In this document: one piece after another, positions 1 through 8,217 of the stretch
How the letters are laid out: every line of letters begins with the position of its first letter
Position numbering within the stretch: position 1 is the stretch's first letter
NCBI GenBank assembly: GCA_019242465.1
Contig: JAFAVL010000079.1
Location: forward strand, 1-14,560
Direction of reading: 5' to 3'
DNA: 14,560 nucleotides
Source of the DNA: Chroococcidiopsidaceae cyanobacterium CP_BM_RX_35
GTDB lineage: Bacteria > Cyanobacteriota > Cyanobacteriia > Cyanobacteriales > Chroococcidiopsidaceae
The notes under the pieces: model-generated
What the model was told of the DNA's origin: nothing
What the model saw: the letters and a program-made list of their open reading frames with translations, nothing else
The model's database searches: none
Program-made: the position numbers and the translations under genes

Positions 1-774
1 ACTTGGCGCTTGGAGCAGGTCAAATTCTTAAGTTCGACCACAGCGCTAGGCGTTTGGGTTTTCTTGTTGTTCCTGTATTTATTCCAAGCCTTCCAGGCTT
101 ATCAGGTAAATCGGGAAGTGGTGAATGGTGCTAAGCAGTATCCCCAAGAAGACCGTTACAAGATGGGGCAAGTATTCCTGCTAGAGCTGTCTTATGCTGT
201 TAGCTTCGGTTCGGAGTTAGCGGTTGTGTCAATGCTGCCTACGTTCGTTGAAAATACCTTTCATGTCACTGAGCTGATAGCCGGACCAATTGCTTCTACC
301 TATCCACTCATGAATCTAGTCTCCCGCCCCGCAGGTGGCTTGATCTCCGACAAGATCGGTAGCAGGAAGTGGGCATTAGTAGCAATGCTCGGTGGTCTCG
401 GAATTGGCTATCTCCTCATGAGCAGAATTGGCGGTGGTTGGCCGCTACCCCTGGCCGTCATTCTAACTATGTGTTGTGCCTTCTTTGTGTTCGGCGGCGC
501 TGGTGCAACTTTCGGAATTGCGCCTCTCATCAAGCGTCGGGTTACTGGTCAGATTGCCGGAAACGTGGGTGCCTACGGTAGCGTTGGCTCTGTGATTTAT
601 ACAACTATCTATAGCTTGTTACCAAAAGGTCCTGAGGGAGGTCAAGAGCTCTTCGAAATCCTAGGAACTGCTGGTATCATCGTCTGCTTTCTCTGTGCTT
701 TTCTTTTAAAGGAACCTCAGACGGCTATTAGCAAAGATTTTGTTGAGGAAGATGCAGCAGTGGTGGGGCATTAG
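1..774 (+). CDS. nrtP: NrtP/NarK-type nitrate/nitrite transporter, C-terminal part
   Basis: Major facilitator of the nitrate/nitrite porter (NNP) family, expected to move nitrate/nitrite across the cytoplasmic membrane. The reading frame is open from base 1, so the gene begins upstream and only about 257 C-terminal residues are seen; the family usually has 430-520. About six hydrophobic segments are visible. The stretch SRPAGGLISDKIGSRKWAL (about bases 322-378) is the family's conserved cytoplasmic loop, and a glycine-rich helix (FGGAGATFGIAPLIKRR) follows, as in NNP nitrate signatures. The stop is TAG at 772-774. A 59-bp gap leads to the ClC gene on the same strand, so co-transcription is likely. 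NrtP rather than NarK is chosen because the other genes are cyanobacterial; direction and substrate preference are inferred from the family. Confidence 0.85.
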   Translation, partial: TWRLEQVKFLSSTTALGVWVFLLFLYLFQAFQAYQVNREVVNGAKQYPQEDRYKMGQVFLLELSYAVSFGSELAVVSMLPTFVENTFHVTELIAGPIASTYPLMNLVSRPAGGLISDKIGSRKWALVAMLGGLGIGYLLMSRIGGGWPLPLAVILTMCCAFFVFGGAGATFGIAPLIKRRVTGQIAGNVGAYGSVGSVIYTTIYSLLPKGPEGGQELFEILGTAGIIVCFLCAFLLKEPQTAISKDFVEEDAAVVGH

Positions 775-822
775 TAGAGAGAGCAGGGGGAGCAGGAAAA
801 GATTGTTCATTGTTTGTAAATT

Positions 823-826
823 GAGG
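823..826 (+). promoter_or_regulatory. Shine-Dalgarno site of the ClC gene
   Basis: GAGG lies 7 nt before the ATG at 834, in the context TTGAGGAAATTGCATG. It supports that ATG as the start. Just upstream (about 778-797) is a purine-rich stretch with two tandem AGCAGG-like units, which may be a remnant of a short tandem repeat. Confidence 0.6.
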
Positions 827-833
827 AAATTGC

Positions 834-2192
834 ATGTCGTCTAATGCTTCCACTCAAAACATGGCAACTGAGGTGTTAACGGCTAATCGAGAGATTCACG
901 ATCTCACCTATCAGCAGATGATCCTCTGCTCAGCAGTCATTGGCATTGCTGGGGGGTTGGTGGCAACGGTGTATTACTACGTGCTAGAAGCCTGCCAACA
1001 TCTTGTATGGCATACTGTTCCTGATTTTCTAGAACCATACTTTCCTTCTGTACTCCCAGCTTGGAACTACGTATGGATTGCTACGACGATTGGTGGGTTT
1101 CTGGTTGGTCTTACACTTGTCTTAATGGGCCTTCCCGGTGAAGTTGCTTTCGTCGTTGATAAGGTACATTCTCCTGGAAAAATAGATGTGCGCCAAACAC
1201 CAGCAATGATTGTTGCCTCGCTCGTTTCGATTACAGCTGGTGGTAGCGCCGGACCTGAAGCTCCTCTTGTCCAGGTCAATGGTAGTTTTGGCAGCTGGCT
1301 GGGCGAGAAGCTCAATTTGACCATAACGACAAGTCGAGTACTGACTCTTTGCGGTATGAGTGCTGCTCTTGGTGCATTTTTTGGAGCGCCTCTTGGTGGA
1401 GCACTATTTGCCCTAGAACTTCCCCACCGTCGAGGACTGGAATACTATGAAGCGATTATCCCAGCTGTACTTTCAGCGATTTTGAGCTTTTTTGTGTTCC
1501 GGTTCAACACAGGACTGACAATTGGCGGTCTGTATCACTTTGCGACTATTCCCCAGATCTCATTAATCGAGCTAGGTCAAGGCGCATTTCTGGGGTCAGT
1601 AGGGGCATTGACAGCTTTACTATTTGTTTTGATCTTCCGTAGCATCGGTCATCTGAGCGAGTACATCGCCCACCGCACAATTTTCCTCGCTACTTTGGGC
1701 GGGCTATCTATTGGGCTGATAGCTTTGGCTTTTCCGCAAACGCTGTTCTTTGGCGAAAAAGAAATTAACACGATTGTAGAGACAGGTGCGACTTTTGGAA
1801 TTACCATGCTGCTATCAATCGCCTTGGCTAAAATGCTGGCAATTAGCTGCACTCTCCACTCTGGTTTCCGAGGAGGATTTATCTTCCCACTGTTCTACAT
1901 TGGTGCAGCGGTTGGCTTGGCAATTTCTCTAGCGATTCCCCAAGTTCACCCCACAATTGCCATGCTTTGTATGATGGCGGCGGTAAATGTAGCGATCACT
2001 AAAACGCCAGTTAGTACCACTGTGATTCTCAGCGTTCTGTCTGACACGGCATTAGTGCCTGTGATTGTAATTGCCAGTTTTGTCAGTTTCGTCCTGACAA
2101 GTCAAGTATGCTTGATTAAGACTCAGCGATCGCGTACTACCTTGGTAGGAGAATCCCCGCTACCGATGTCGGTTTTCCCAAAGGGCGCGTGA
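834..2192 (+). CDS. ClC-family chloride channel / H+/Cl- exchanger
   Basis: Integral membrane protein of 452 residues, close to the usual size of the ClC membrane core; there are no C-terminal CBS domains. Ten or more hydrophobic segments run from about residue 28 to 425. Key family motifs are visible: GGSAGPEAPLVQV (about 137-149), in which Glu142 aligns with the gating glutamate of E. coli ClC (GREGP), and GGFIFP (347-352), the GxFxP chloride-binding motif. Retention of the gating glutamate is compatible with proton-coupled exchange or a gated channel; which one cannot be told here. The ATG is preceded by GAGG. The gene sits 59 bp after the nitrate transporter and 3 bp before a GAF gene, suggesting an operon for anion handling. 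The last 25 residues are hydrophilic and cytoplasmic. Confidence 0.92.
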   Translation: MSSNASTQNMATEVLTANREIHDLTYQQMILCSAVIGIAGGLVATVYYYVLEACQHLVWHTVPDFLEPYFPSVLPAWNYVWIATTIGGFLVGLTLVLMGLPGEVAFVVDKVHSPGKIDVRQTPAMIVASLVSITAGGSAGPEAPLVQVNGSFGSWLGEKLNLTITTSRVLTLCGMSAALGAFFGAPLGGALFALELPHRRGLEYYEAIIPAVLSAILSFFVFRFNTGLTIGGLYHFATIPQISLIELGQGAFLGSVGALTALLFVLIFRSIGHLSEYIAHRTIFLATLGGLSIGLIALAFPQTLFFGEKEINTIVETGATFGITMLLSIALAKMLAISCTLHSGFRGGFIFPLFYIGAAVGLAISLAIPQVHPTIAMLCMMAAVNVAITKTPVSTTVILSVLSDTALVPVIVIASFVSFVLTSQVCLIKTQRSRTTLVGESPLPMSVFPKGA

Positions 2193-2195
2193 TGA

Positions 2196-2756
2196 ATGTC
2201 TACCAATTTTACTAATTTGCCTGAGGATGAAATCCAAATCTGGCATTCCTTGTACCGGGCCATTGGTGGAGCGACAGATTTTCAAAGCGCACTAGCTGTC
2301 GCGCTCTGCCGAGTCTGTGAAACAGCTGGCTGGGAATATGGAGAAGCCTGGATTCTCTTTGAGAAGCGCACGATTCTAGAACTTAGCCCAGCTTGGTATC
2401 AAAATCTTTGTGGGGATAAAGCACATTTGCTTGCCTTAGAGCAATTTCGGCTCTGTAGTGAAGGCTTTATCTTTCCTCCAGGTGTCGGCTTACCAGGGCG
2501 AGTTTGGTCGTCACAGCAACCTGAATGGATTTGCGATGCTTCAGCTCAGTCAGAAAACTTTTTTTTACGCAATCAAATCGCTAAAGCTTTCGGCATCAGA
2601 GCCGGGTTTGGCGTGCCAGTCATTGCTGAACAGCAAGTGAGAGCAGTGCTTGTCTTTTTTACGTTCCAAGACCGCCAGGAAGATCAGCAACTGATTGAAC
2701 TTGCCAAGGTAGCCGCAATGCAACTGGGGCTATTTTTAGTTAATGGTCCCTACTGA
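2196..2756 (+). CDS. Small GAF-domain protein
   Basis: Soluble protein of 186 residues, almost entirely one GAF domain (about residues 15-180). Family features are the early helix with [16 protein letters not shown], the central GVGLPGRVW turn, and the late strands [19 protein letters not shown] followed by a C-terminal helix. GAF domains bind small ligands or chromophores or mediate dimerisation. No output domain (kinase, cyclase, HTH) is attached, so it may be a stand-alone sensor or partner of another protein. Cysteines are present, but I cannot identify a bilin-attachment motif. It starts 3 nt after the ClC stop, so translational coupling with ClC is likely. Its last 17 bases overlap the 3' end of pdxA on the other strand. 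The ligand is unknown. Confidence 0.8.
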   Translation: MSTNFTNLPEDEIQIWHSLYRAIGGATDFQSALAVALCRVCETAGWEYGEAWILFEKRTILELSPAWYQNLCGDKAHLLALEQFRLCSEGFIFPPGVGLPGRVWSSQQPEWICDASAQSENFFLRNQIAKAFGIRAGFGVPVIAEQQVRAVLVFFTFQDRQEDQQLIELAKVAAMQLGLFLVNGPY

Positions 2757-3867
2757 AGAGCTTTTCTTCAGCTAACCGCCGCTGAGCTAGCTCAGATGCC
2801 AATTTCAATGCAGCTTTCATGCTAGTGGCATCGGCAACTCCTTGACCTGCAATATCAAAGGCTGTACCGTGATCGGGTGAGGTGCGGATGAAAGGCAAGC
2901 CGATGGATGTGTTGACCGCTCGGTCGAAGGCTAACTGTTTGACAGGAATTAAGCCTTGGTCATGATAAAGGGCAAGATAGGCATCATGAGCTTGGACGCG
3001 ACTAGCCCCGCCGTACCAAGCTTGAGCTGGTTTGACCCACATTGTATCTGGTGGAATCGGACCATCTAGTTGCAACTGGGGACGAGCGTGACGCTCTTGC
3101 TCCATCCAAGGAATTAACCACTCTTGCTCTTCGTGTCCCAGTTGACCCTGTTCGCCGCTGTGAGGGTTCAACCCGGCGATCGCAATTCTTGGTGATGCTA
3201 AACCAAAATCTCGCTGTAGACACTCCACTAACAAATCGAGCTTTGTTGTCAATAACTGGGGTGCCAGAGTGTCCGCTACCTGACGTAGGGGAATGTGGGT
3301 TGTGGCAAGCAAAGTGCGGAGGACAAAGCTAGTGTGGGGGGACTGCGCTACGAATAACATTCCAAAGCGCTCTACACTAGAACGCTGCGCGAGTAACTCA
3401 GTTTGACCTGGATAGTTGTAACCAGCTGCTTTCCAAGCTGACTTGGCGATTGGTCCAGTCACGATTCCCTGGAATTCACCGACTTGAGTCCGCGCGATCG
3501 CTGTTTCCAGGTAGGCAAAACTCGCTGCTCCACTGGCAGCATTTCCCCTGCCAGTCTTAATTTGACACAACAGTGTGCTGTCTAGTTCAATGTCTAAAGT
3601 AGACAAATGAGCTGGGTTTGCCAAAGGTGCTAATTGCTCATCTGGGCAAGTCTTGTGCAGTTGCTCAATGAGTTTGGCATAGGTTTCCTGCAATACTAAC
3701 TGGCTACCTACCACTGTTACCCGACACTGCTGAGCAATGGCAGGATCTGCCAAAGCTTTCAAAACGACCTCTGGTCCTATACCAGCTGGATCTCCCAATG
3801 TGAGTGCTAAATGCGGTAAGTTTTGTTGGTCTGATTTCACAGGGGCTGTTTTGTCTGATTGCTTCAT
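2740..3867 (-). CDS. pdxA: 4-hydroxythreonine-4-phosphate dehydrogenase
   Basis: Cytoplasmic enzyme of the DXP-dependent vitamin B6 pathway. It oxidises 4-phosphohydroxy-L-threonine with NAD(P), and PdxJ then uses the product to make pyridoxine phosphate. At 375 residues it is slightly longer than the common 330-350, mainly through an N-terminal extension before [11 protein letters not shown] (about 23-33). Metal-binding histidines align with E. coli PdxA: His191 (ATTHIPL), His236 (GLNPHSGE) and His302 (ALYHDQG). The signature [16 protein letters not shown] is present near 326-341. Where E. coli has GHTE, this protein has GQTE (Gln155). The ATG at 3867 is the only reasonable start before the conserved core; no strong Shine-Dalgarno is seen. 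It converges on the GAF gene with a 17-bp overlap and diverges from petM. Confidence 0.95.
   Translation of the reverse strand: MKQSDKTAPVKSDQQNLPHLALTLGDPAGIGPEVVLKALADPAIAQQCRVTVVGSQLVLQETYAKLIEQLHKTCPDEQLAPLANPAHLSTLDIELDSTLLCQIKTGRGNAASGAASFAYLETAIARTQVGEFQGIVTGPIAKSAWKAAGYNYPGQTELLAQRSSVERFGMLFVAQSPHTSFVLRTLLATTHIPLRQVADTLAPQLLTTKLDLLVECLQRDFGLASPRIAIAGLNPHSGEQGQLGHEEQEWLIPWMEQERHARPQLQLDGPIPPDTMWVKPAQAWYGGASRVQAHDAYLALYHDQGLIPVKQLAFDRAVNTSIGLPFIRTSPDHGTAFDIAGQGVADATSMKAALKLASELAQRRLAEEKLFSRDH
2753..2771. repeat. Inverted repeat at the convergent GAF/pdxA junction
   Basis: CTGAAGA-GCTTT-TCTTCAG is a perfect 7-bp stem with a 5-nt loop that straddles the GAF stop codon and lies in the last codons of pdxA. 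It could weakly terminate or stabilise transcripts from either side, but no T-tract follows. A second perfect 14-bp palindrome, CTGAGCTAGCTCAG, lies at 2782-2795 inside pdxA. Confidence 0.35.
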
Positions 3868-3945
3868 CGGAAAGATCGGTTAAACTGATTTACAATACTT
3901 TTCATTGGTCTAATCTTCCCAGGTCAGCAAGGCACTGGTAGACTA

Positions 3946-3996
3946 AGTTGAGCTTGCTCAAGGAAGTTGCCCGAGGTAGCTCTGGCGAAGCCTTGA
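3946..3996 (+). repeat. 51-bp palindromic dispersed repeat, copy A (upstream of petM)
   Basis: Matches the reverse complement of 9133-9183 at 46 of 51 positions; all five differences fall in the central hairpin. The structure has three parts: a small hairpin TTGAGC-TT-GCTCAA; an outer inverted pair TCAAGG / CCTTGA; and between them a central stem, GCCCGAG / CTCTGGC around a 4-nt loop with one mismatch. It ends 34 bp before the petM ATG, so it may lie in the petM leader or promoter region. Confidence 0.75.
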
Positions 3997-4030
3997 AAGC
4001 TGGAACCATTCACAAGGGATAACTGCACTA

Positions 4031-4144
4031 ATGGGCGGTGAGATGTTCGAAGCAGCTGTTTTGTCCTTCACTTTAATCCTAGTGGGGATAGGTTTGGGTT
4101 TTCTACTACTGAGGATTCAGGGTGATAACGAGGAAGCTCTCTAG
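4031..4144 (+). CDS. petM: Cytochrome b6f complex subunit PetM (subunit 7)
   Basis: A 37-residue single-span thylakoid protein beginning [19 protein letters not shown] and ending QGDNEEAL. This is the characteristic PetM layout: a short N-terminus, one transmembrane helix (about residues 8-28) and an acidic tail. PetM is one of the small peripheral subunits of the cytochrome b6f complex, which carries electrons from plastoquinol to plastocyanin or cytochrome c6. The length is normal for the family. The start is the ATG at 4031, with a purine-rich AAGGGA at 4014-4019 as a weak ribosome site. It diverges from pdxA and is followed by a strong hairpin and then ycf39. A 51-bp repeat lies just upstream. 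Identification rests on the whole-length sequence pattern, which I recognise well. Confidence 0.93.
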   Translation: MGGEMFEAAVLSFTLILVGIGLGFLLLRIQGDNEEAL

Positions 4145-4151
4145 GGAGCGA

Positions 4152-4186
4152 TAGAAGAGGACAAGGCGATCCCTTGTCCTCTTCTA
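4152..4186 (+). terminator. Perfect 15-bp hairpin after petM
   Basis: The arm TAGAAGAGGACAAGG (4152-4166) and its exact reverse complement (4172-4186) enclose a 5-nt loop, 7 nt after the petM stop. No T-run follows, so it is not a classical intrinsic terminator. It could act as a terminator or as a 3' stabilising structure separating petM from ycf39. Confidence 0.6.
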
Positions 4187-4218
4187 GTGAACCTTCTACT
4201 GACAGATTTCATAAAGTT

Positions 4219-4246
4219 TTGTTAAAATTGGATATTCTGATACTAT
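4219..4246 (+). promoter_or_regulatory. Candidate promoter of ycf39
   Basis: TTGTTA (4219-4224), a 16-nt spacer, then TACTAT (4241-4246) in a very AT-rich stretch 39 bp before the ycf39 ATG. The overlapping TATATA and TATAAA hexamers make the exact -10 uncertain. Confidence 0.4.
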
Positions 4247-4284
4247 ATAAATTAATAAAAATTAAGATTCTTTACTAATCCCTC

Positions 4285-5262
4285 ATGACCTTATTAATTG
4301 TCGGTGCCACTGGCACCTTGGGAAGACAAGTGGTTCGCCGCGCTCTCGATGAGGGGTATAAGGTACGCTGTCTTGTCCGAAGTTTTAAGAAAGCTGCCTT
4401 TTTAAAAGAATGGGGTGCTGAACTTGTACCAGGAGACCTATGCGACCCCGAAAGCCTACCGCCTGCTCTGGATGGTATCACCGTTGTCATCGATGCTGCA
4501 ACTAACCGTCCTACAGATTCACTCAGCATCAGACAAGTGGACTGGGAGGGGAAGGTGGCGCTGATTCAAGCGGCAAAAGCCGCAGGCGTAGAGCGCTTCG
4601 TCTTTTTTTCCCTTTTAGATGCGGAAGACTATCCAGATGTACCGCTGATGGAAATCAAGCGGTGTACCGAACTATTCCTTGATGAGGTAGGGCTCAACTA
4701 CACAGTCTTACGCCTCTGTGGTTTTATGCAAGGCTTGATTAGTCAGTATGCAGTACCCATCTTGGAGCGGCAAGCAGTTTGGGTGACAGGAAATTCTTCT
4801 CCTATTGCCTACATGGACACACAGGATATTGCTAAGTTTGCTATCCGTGCTCTTGCAGTGCCAGAGACAGAAAACCAAACCTTTCCAGTGGTTGGTCCTC
4901 GTGCCTGGAGCGCAGAAGAAATCATTAGCCTGTGTGAGCGATTGTCTGGACAAGAAGCTAGAGTGACACGAATGCCACTCAACTTATTACGTACAGTCCG
5001 TCGTGTGTCCCGATTTTTTCAGTGGGGTTGGAATTTAGCTGACCGACTGGCTTTTACAGAAGTCCTGGTAACTGGTAGACCACTGAATGCCGAGATGGAG
5101 CGGGTTTATCAAGTCTTTGGATTAGACCCTCAAGCAACTACCACTTTAGAAAGCTACCTTCAAGAGTACTTCAGTCGAATTCTTAAAAAGCTGAAAGAGT
5201 TGGATTACGAAAAAAATAAAACCAAAAAGCAGACAGCAAAAAGGAGCCCGATGAAAAAGTAG
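4285..5262 (+). CDS. ycf39: Ycf39, NmrA-like photosystem II assembly factor
   Basis: Atypical short-chain dehydrogenase/NmrA-like protein of 325 residues, homologous to plastid Ycf39 and plant HCF244. In Synechocystis, Ycf39 works with high-light-inducible proteins in early photosystem II assembly, thought to help deliver chlorophyll to D1. A Rossmann nucleotide motif, GATGTLG (residues 7-13, GxxGxxG), starts the protein. Conserved Ycf39 stretches include CLVRSFKKAAFLKEWGAELV, RQVDWEGK, FVFFSLLDAEDYP, PIAYMDTQDIAKFA, the C-terminal TTTLESYLQEYFSRILKKLK and a lysine-rich tail. It lacks the YxxxK catalytic pair of classical dehydrogenases, so it probably binds a nucleotide without redox catalysis. 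It follows petM on the same strand but behind a hairpin and its own likely promoter. It ends 5 bp from the convergent hydrolase gene. Confidence 0.95.
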   Translation: MTLLIVGATGTLGRQVVRRALDEGYKVRCLVRSFKKAAFLKEWGAELVPGDLCDPESLPPALDGITVVIDAATNRPTDSLSIRQVDWEGKVALIQAAKAAGVERFVFFSLLDAEDYPDVPLMEIKRCTELFLDEVGLNYTVLRLCGFMQGLISQYAVPILERQAVWVTGNSSPIAYMDTQDIAKFAIRALAVPETENQTFPVVGPRAWSAEEIISLCERLSGQEARVTRMPLNLLRTVRRVSRFFQWGWNLADRLAFTEVLVTGRPLNAEMERVYQVFGLDPQATTTLESYLQEYFSRILKKLKELDYEKNKTKKQTAKRSPMKK

Positions 5263-5267
5263 AAAGT

Positions 5268-6191
5268 TTAGGAATCTCGTAAAAACTCAAGAATTGCTGC
5301 ATTAACTGCTGCTGGGCAACCAGCTGAGGCGTCGTGACCGCAGTTGTGGAGAATTTGTAATCTGGAGTTGGGAATACAATCGCGTAACTTCTCTCCATCT
5401 GTAGCGGGGAACCAGCGGTCTTGATCACCCCATAGAATGAGTGTCGGACAGCTAATAGTCGCTAATTTGCCTTGAATTTTGCTAATGAGATTGAGTTGAT
5501 TTTGCTGTAATAACTCAATTTCTCGTGCCGCTAGTTGGAGTTCTTCAGTTAATTTGGCAACGGAACCGGGTAAGTAAACATATGGGTAAGTAATCCAGTA
5601 AACCTCTTCTGGCGTCACCCCTGACCAATCGACCAACACCTCACGTCGTTCTACCCGCACGATTGCTCGCACCAGGGGGGAAAACAGGAAGGCTAGACGC
5701 AGACGATCAATCAATTGAATCAGTTCTAGCGGCAGATAGGACAGCGATCGCATCCCCTGATTCGGTAATCGTATGGGGAAAATGGGCACATTAATGAGTA
5801 CCAATCGAGTGAACAACTCTGGCTGCGCTTGGATAACAGCTAAGCTTGCCAGTGCCCCCAATGATTCGGCAACAACAATAGCGGGTTCATCACAAACCGT
5901 CCGAATAATTCGCTCTAATTCGACAACTTGATGACCAGGTTGTTCGACATACTCCGGTTTAGCTGAAAAGCCATGACCTTTGGCATCGAAACAAATCACT
6001 CGAAAATATTGCGATAGTGGGTTGATGCAGTGACGCCAACTATAAGACCAACTACCAATGCCATGCACCAAAAGCAGCGGTTTGCCCTGACCTTTCTCTC
6101 CATAGGCAATTGATACAGGCTGACCACTAGCATCAGGAATTGTCAGGGTTTGTCGCCCTTGCGGGAATGTTGCTTGCCACCAATCCTGCAT
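5268..6191 (-). CDS. Alpha/beta-fold hydrolase
   Basis: Soluble alpha/beta hydrolase of 307 residues, a normal single-domain length. Family landmarks are the oxyanion motif LLLVHGIGSWSYSW (about 40-53), CFDAKGHGFS (68-76) and a nucleophile elbow AESLG with Ser110 (Ala in place of the first glycine of GxSxG). The acid region is WGDQDRW (Asp256 or Asp258), and the base is His286 in NCGHDAS. An expanded cap region lies between about 135 and 230. The substrate cannot be assigned: esterase, lipase or haloalkane-dehalogenase-like activities are all possible. It is the last gene of a minus-strand run thrC-brkB-hydrolase, starting 8 nt after the BrkB stop, and converges on ycf39 with a 5-nt gap. Confidence 0.85.
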   Translation of the reverse strand: MQDWWQATFPQGRQTLTIPDASGQPVSIAYGEKGQGKPLLLVHGIGSWSYSWRHCINPLSQYFRVICFDAKGHGFSAKPEYVEQPGHQVVELERIIRTVCDEPAIVVAESLGALASLAVIQAQPELFTRLVLINVPIFPIRLPNQGMRSLSYLPLELIQLIDRLRLAFLFSPLVRAIVRVERREVLVDWSGVTPEEVYWITYPYVYLPGSVAKLTEELQLAAREIELLQQNQLNLISKIQGKLATISCPTLILWGDQDRWFPATDGEKLRDCIPNSRLQILHNCGHDASAGCPAAVNAAILEFLRDS

Positions 6192-6199
6192 AATTTATG

Positions 6200-7126
6200 T
6201 CAGTTGCTGTTTGTTTTTGAGCTTAGTGACTGTGTTGGTTCCAAATTAGGCTGAGCTGCGGCACGCATTTCCTCTCCCACAGTAACATTCAGCTCGTTTC
6301 CCACAAGCAAGACTAAAGCGCTGAGATAGAGCCACAGCATGAGTACCATCACAGCCCCAATTGCGCCGTAAGTCCGGTTGAAGTTAGCAATATCGGACAC
6401 ATAAAGCCGGAACAGAGCTGAAACAACTGCCCACAAGACTGCAGCTAAAACTGCTCCGGGCATTATGGGTGTACCACGGATCCAGCGGCTTGGTCCATAA
6501 CGATAGATAAAGGTAAAAGCGGCAGAAACAATGCCCAAGGCTAAAGGCCAACTTAACAGTCGCCAGATGACTAATAAGACAGAAAGCGTATTGACTTTGC
6601 TTACCACCAATTGCAAAAGCCAGTCACTAATAAACACCAAGAAAGAAGCCAGCAGTAGCAGCACAATTGTGCCGATGGTAAGGCATATGGAGATTAATTT
6701 GGCTTTCCAAAACGGACGAACTTGCTCCTGTGGAATTTGAGCGATTTGATCGAAGGCAAACATCGCAGAACTGAGTGCTGCCGAAGCCACCCAAATCGCT
6801 ACCAAAAAACTAATGGAAAATAGACTACTGCTTTGGGTTTGGGTGATTTCTTGCACGACAGCGTGAATCACAGCCAATGCTTGATCGGGTGCGACTTGAC
6901 TAATTTGAGCCGTTAAGCCGTTAAAAGTGTTTCCCAAGAAGTCTTTAAACAGACCAATAGCCGCCAGGAGGGCGAGAATAGCTGGAAATAGCGAAAACAT
7001 CGCGTTGTAGGCAATTTCACCTGAGAGTCCCGGCAGTCGCCGTTGAGCTATGCGAACCACAACTTTCTTCAGCGTTGGCCATCTGAAGAGGTAGCGAAAG
7101 AATCGAAAAAAGCGAGTCGATAGCAT
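6200..7126 (-). CDS. YihY/virulence factor BrkB family membrane protein
   Basis: Integral membrane protein of 308 residues with about six hydrophobic segments (around 37-60, 104-125, 143-168, 182-207, 222-240 and 255-280). The family signatures are clear: GEIAYNAMFSLFPAILALLA near the N-terminus, and YGAIGAVMVLMLWLYLSALV followed by LLVGNELN near the C-terminus. The biochemical role of this family is unsettled; it was once wrongly called ribonuclease BN, and transport or envelope functions have been proposed. The N-terminus is basic and the C-terminal 25 residues are hydrophilic. It starts with ATG 2 nt after the thrC stop and ends 8 nt before the hydrolase start, so the three genes are almost certainly one transcript. 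Confidence 0.9.
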   Translation of the reverse strand: MLSTRFFRFFRYLFRWPTLKKVVVRIAQRRLPGLSGEIAYNAMFSLFPAILALLAAIGLFKDFLGNTFNGLTAQISQVAPDQALAVIHAVVQEITQTQSSSLFSISFLVAIWVASAALSSAMFAFDQIAQIPQEQVRPFWKAKLISICLTIGTIVLLLLASFLVFISDWLLQLVVSKVNTLSVLLVIWRLLSWPLALGIVSAAFTFIYRYGPSRWIRGTPIMPGAVLAAVLWAVVSALFRLYVSDIANFNRTYGAIGAVMVLMLWLYLSALVLLVGNELNVTVGEEMRAAAQPNLEPTQSLSSKTNSN

Positions 7127-7128
7127 TG

Positions 7129-8217
7129 TTAAAATCCCATGGTTTTCGCCACTGCTGCTATCTCTGGCTCTACCCCCTGCTTAAATGAGTGTTGACCATG
7201 TTGAATGGCTGTGTCCGGATCTTTGAGACCATTACCAGTTAGTACACAAACTACCGTGGCACCTGTCGGAATCTGATCTTTCACCTTTAACATCCCTGCT
7301 ACAGAAGCCGCGCTGGCAGGTTCACAGAAGATGCCTTCTTCTGAGGCTAGAAGCTTATAGGCTGCTAGGATCTCAGCATCAGTGACTGCGTTGAATTCTC
7401 CCTGACTCGCTGATTGCACAGCGATCGCTCGTTGCCAATTAGCAGGGTTGCCAATCCGAATCGCTGTTGCCAATGTTTCTGGATGTGCCACTGGTTGACC
7501 TGTAATCAAAGGAGCTGCTCCAGCCGCTTGAAAACCCATCAGGCGCGGCAGGCGCTCACAAAGCCCTCCACTGTGGTACTGACAAAATCCCATCCAATAA
7601 GCCGTAATATTTCCGGCATTGCCTACTGGAATGCAGAGCCAGTCAGGGGCATCGCCTAGCACATCAACGATTTCAAAAGCTGCTGTTTTCTGACCTTCTA
7701 ATCGGTAAGGATTGACTGAATTCACCAAAGTGACTGGATAACTCTCTGCCATTTCGCGCACAATTGTCAGTGCCTGGTCAAAATTTCCCTTAATTGCCAA
7801 TACCTCTGCTCCATACATCAATGCTTGCGCCAACTTGCCTAGGGCTACGTAGCCATCGGGGATCAGCACAAATGCTCGCATCCCAGCTCGTCGCGCATAC
7901 GCTGCCGCCGCCGCTGAAGTATTACCCGTACTGGCACAAATCACCGCTTGCGCCCCAGCTTCCTTAGCTTTGGAAATTGCCATTGTCATCCCTCGGTCTT
8001 TAAAACTACCCGTGGGATTGAGACCATCGTATTTCACCAAGACACGCACTTGCCTACCTATATGTTGGGCAATTGTCGGAATCGGAATTAGGGGTGTGTT
8101 ACCCTCTAGCAAAGTCACAACTGGTGTTGTTTCCGTTACTGGCAGGTACGGTCTGTAGGCTTCGATGAGTCCAGACCAGGTTTGGCGGTTAGATTTGGCA
8201 GCAGCGATCAATGTCAC
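7129..8217 (-). CDS. thrC: Threonine synthase
   Basis: PLP-dependent fold-type II enzyme of 362 residues that converts O-phospho-L-homoserine to L-threonine, the last step of threonine synthesis. The substrate and cofactor regions are visible: LEGNTPLI (37-44), [11 protein letters not shown] with the PLP lysine Lys73, [19 protein letters not shown] (95-113), the phosphate loop PVGNAGN (197-203) and [10 protein letters not shown] (299-308). The length fits the short bacterial/archaeal-type ThrC. The start is taken as GTG at 8217 because an in-frame TAA lies 9 nt upstream and no ATG precedes the core; no clear Shine-Dalgarno is seen. It heads the minus-strand run with brkB and the hydrolase; no functional reason for that linkage is obvious. 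Confidence 0.95.
   Translation of the reverse strand: MTLIAAAKSNRQTWSGLIEAYRPYLPVTETTPVVTLLEGNTPLIPIPTIAQHIGRQVRVLVKYDGLNPTGSFKDRGMTMAISKAKEAGAQAVICASTGNTSAAAAAYARRAGMRAFVLIPDGYVALGKLAQALMYGAEVLAIKGNFDQALTIVREMAESYPVTLVNSVNPYRLEGQKTAAFEIVDVLGDAPDWLCIPVGNAGNITAYWMGFCQYHSGGLCERLPRLMGFQAAGAAPLITGQPVAHPETLATAIRIGNPANWQRAIAVQSASQGEFNAVTDAEILAAYKLLASEEGIFCEPASAASVAGMLKVKDQIPTGATVVCVLTGNGLKDPDTAIQHGQHSFKQGVEPEIAAVAKTMGF

Noticed and set aside
778..797. AGCAGG tandem repeat as a CRISPR-like or minisatellite array
   Set aside because: Only two short imperfect units.
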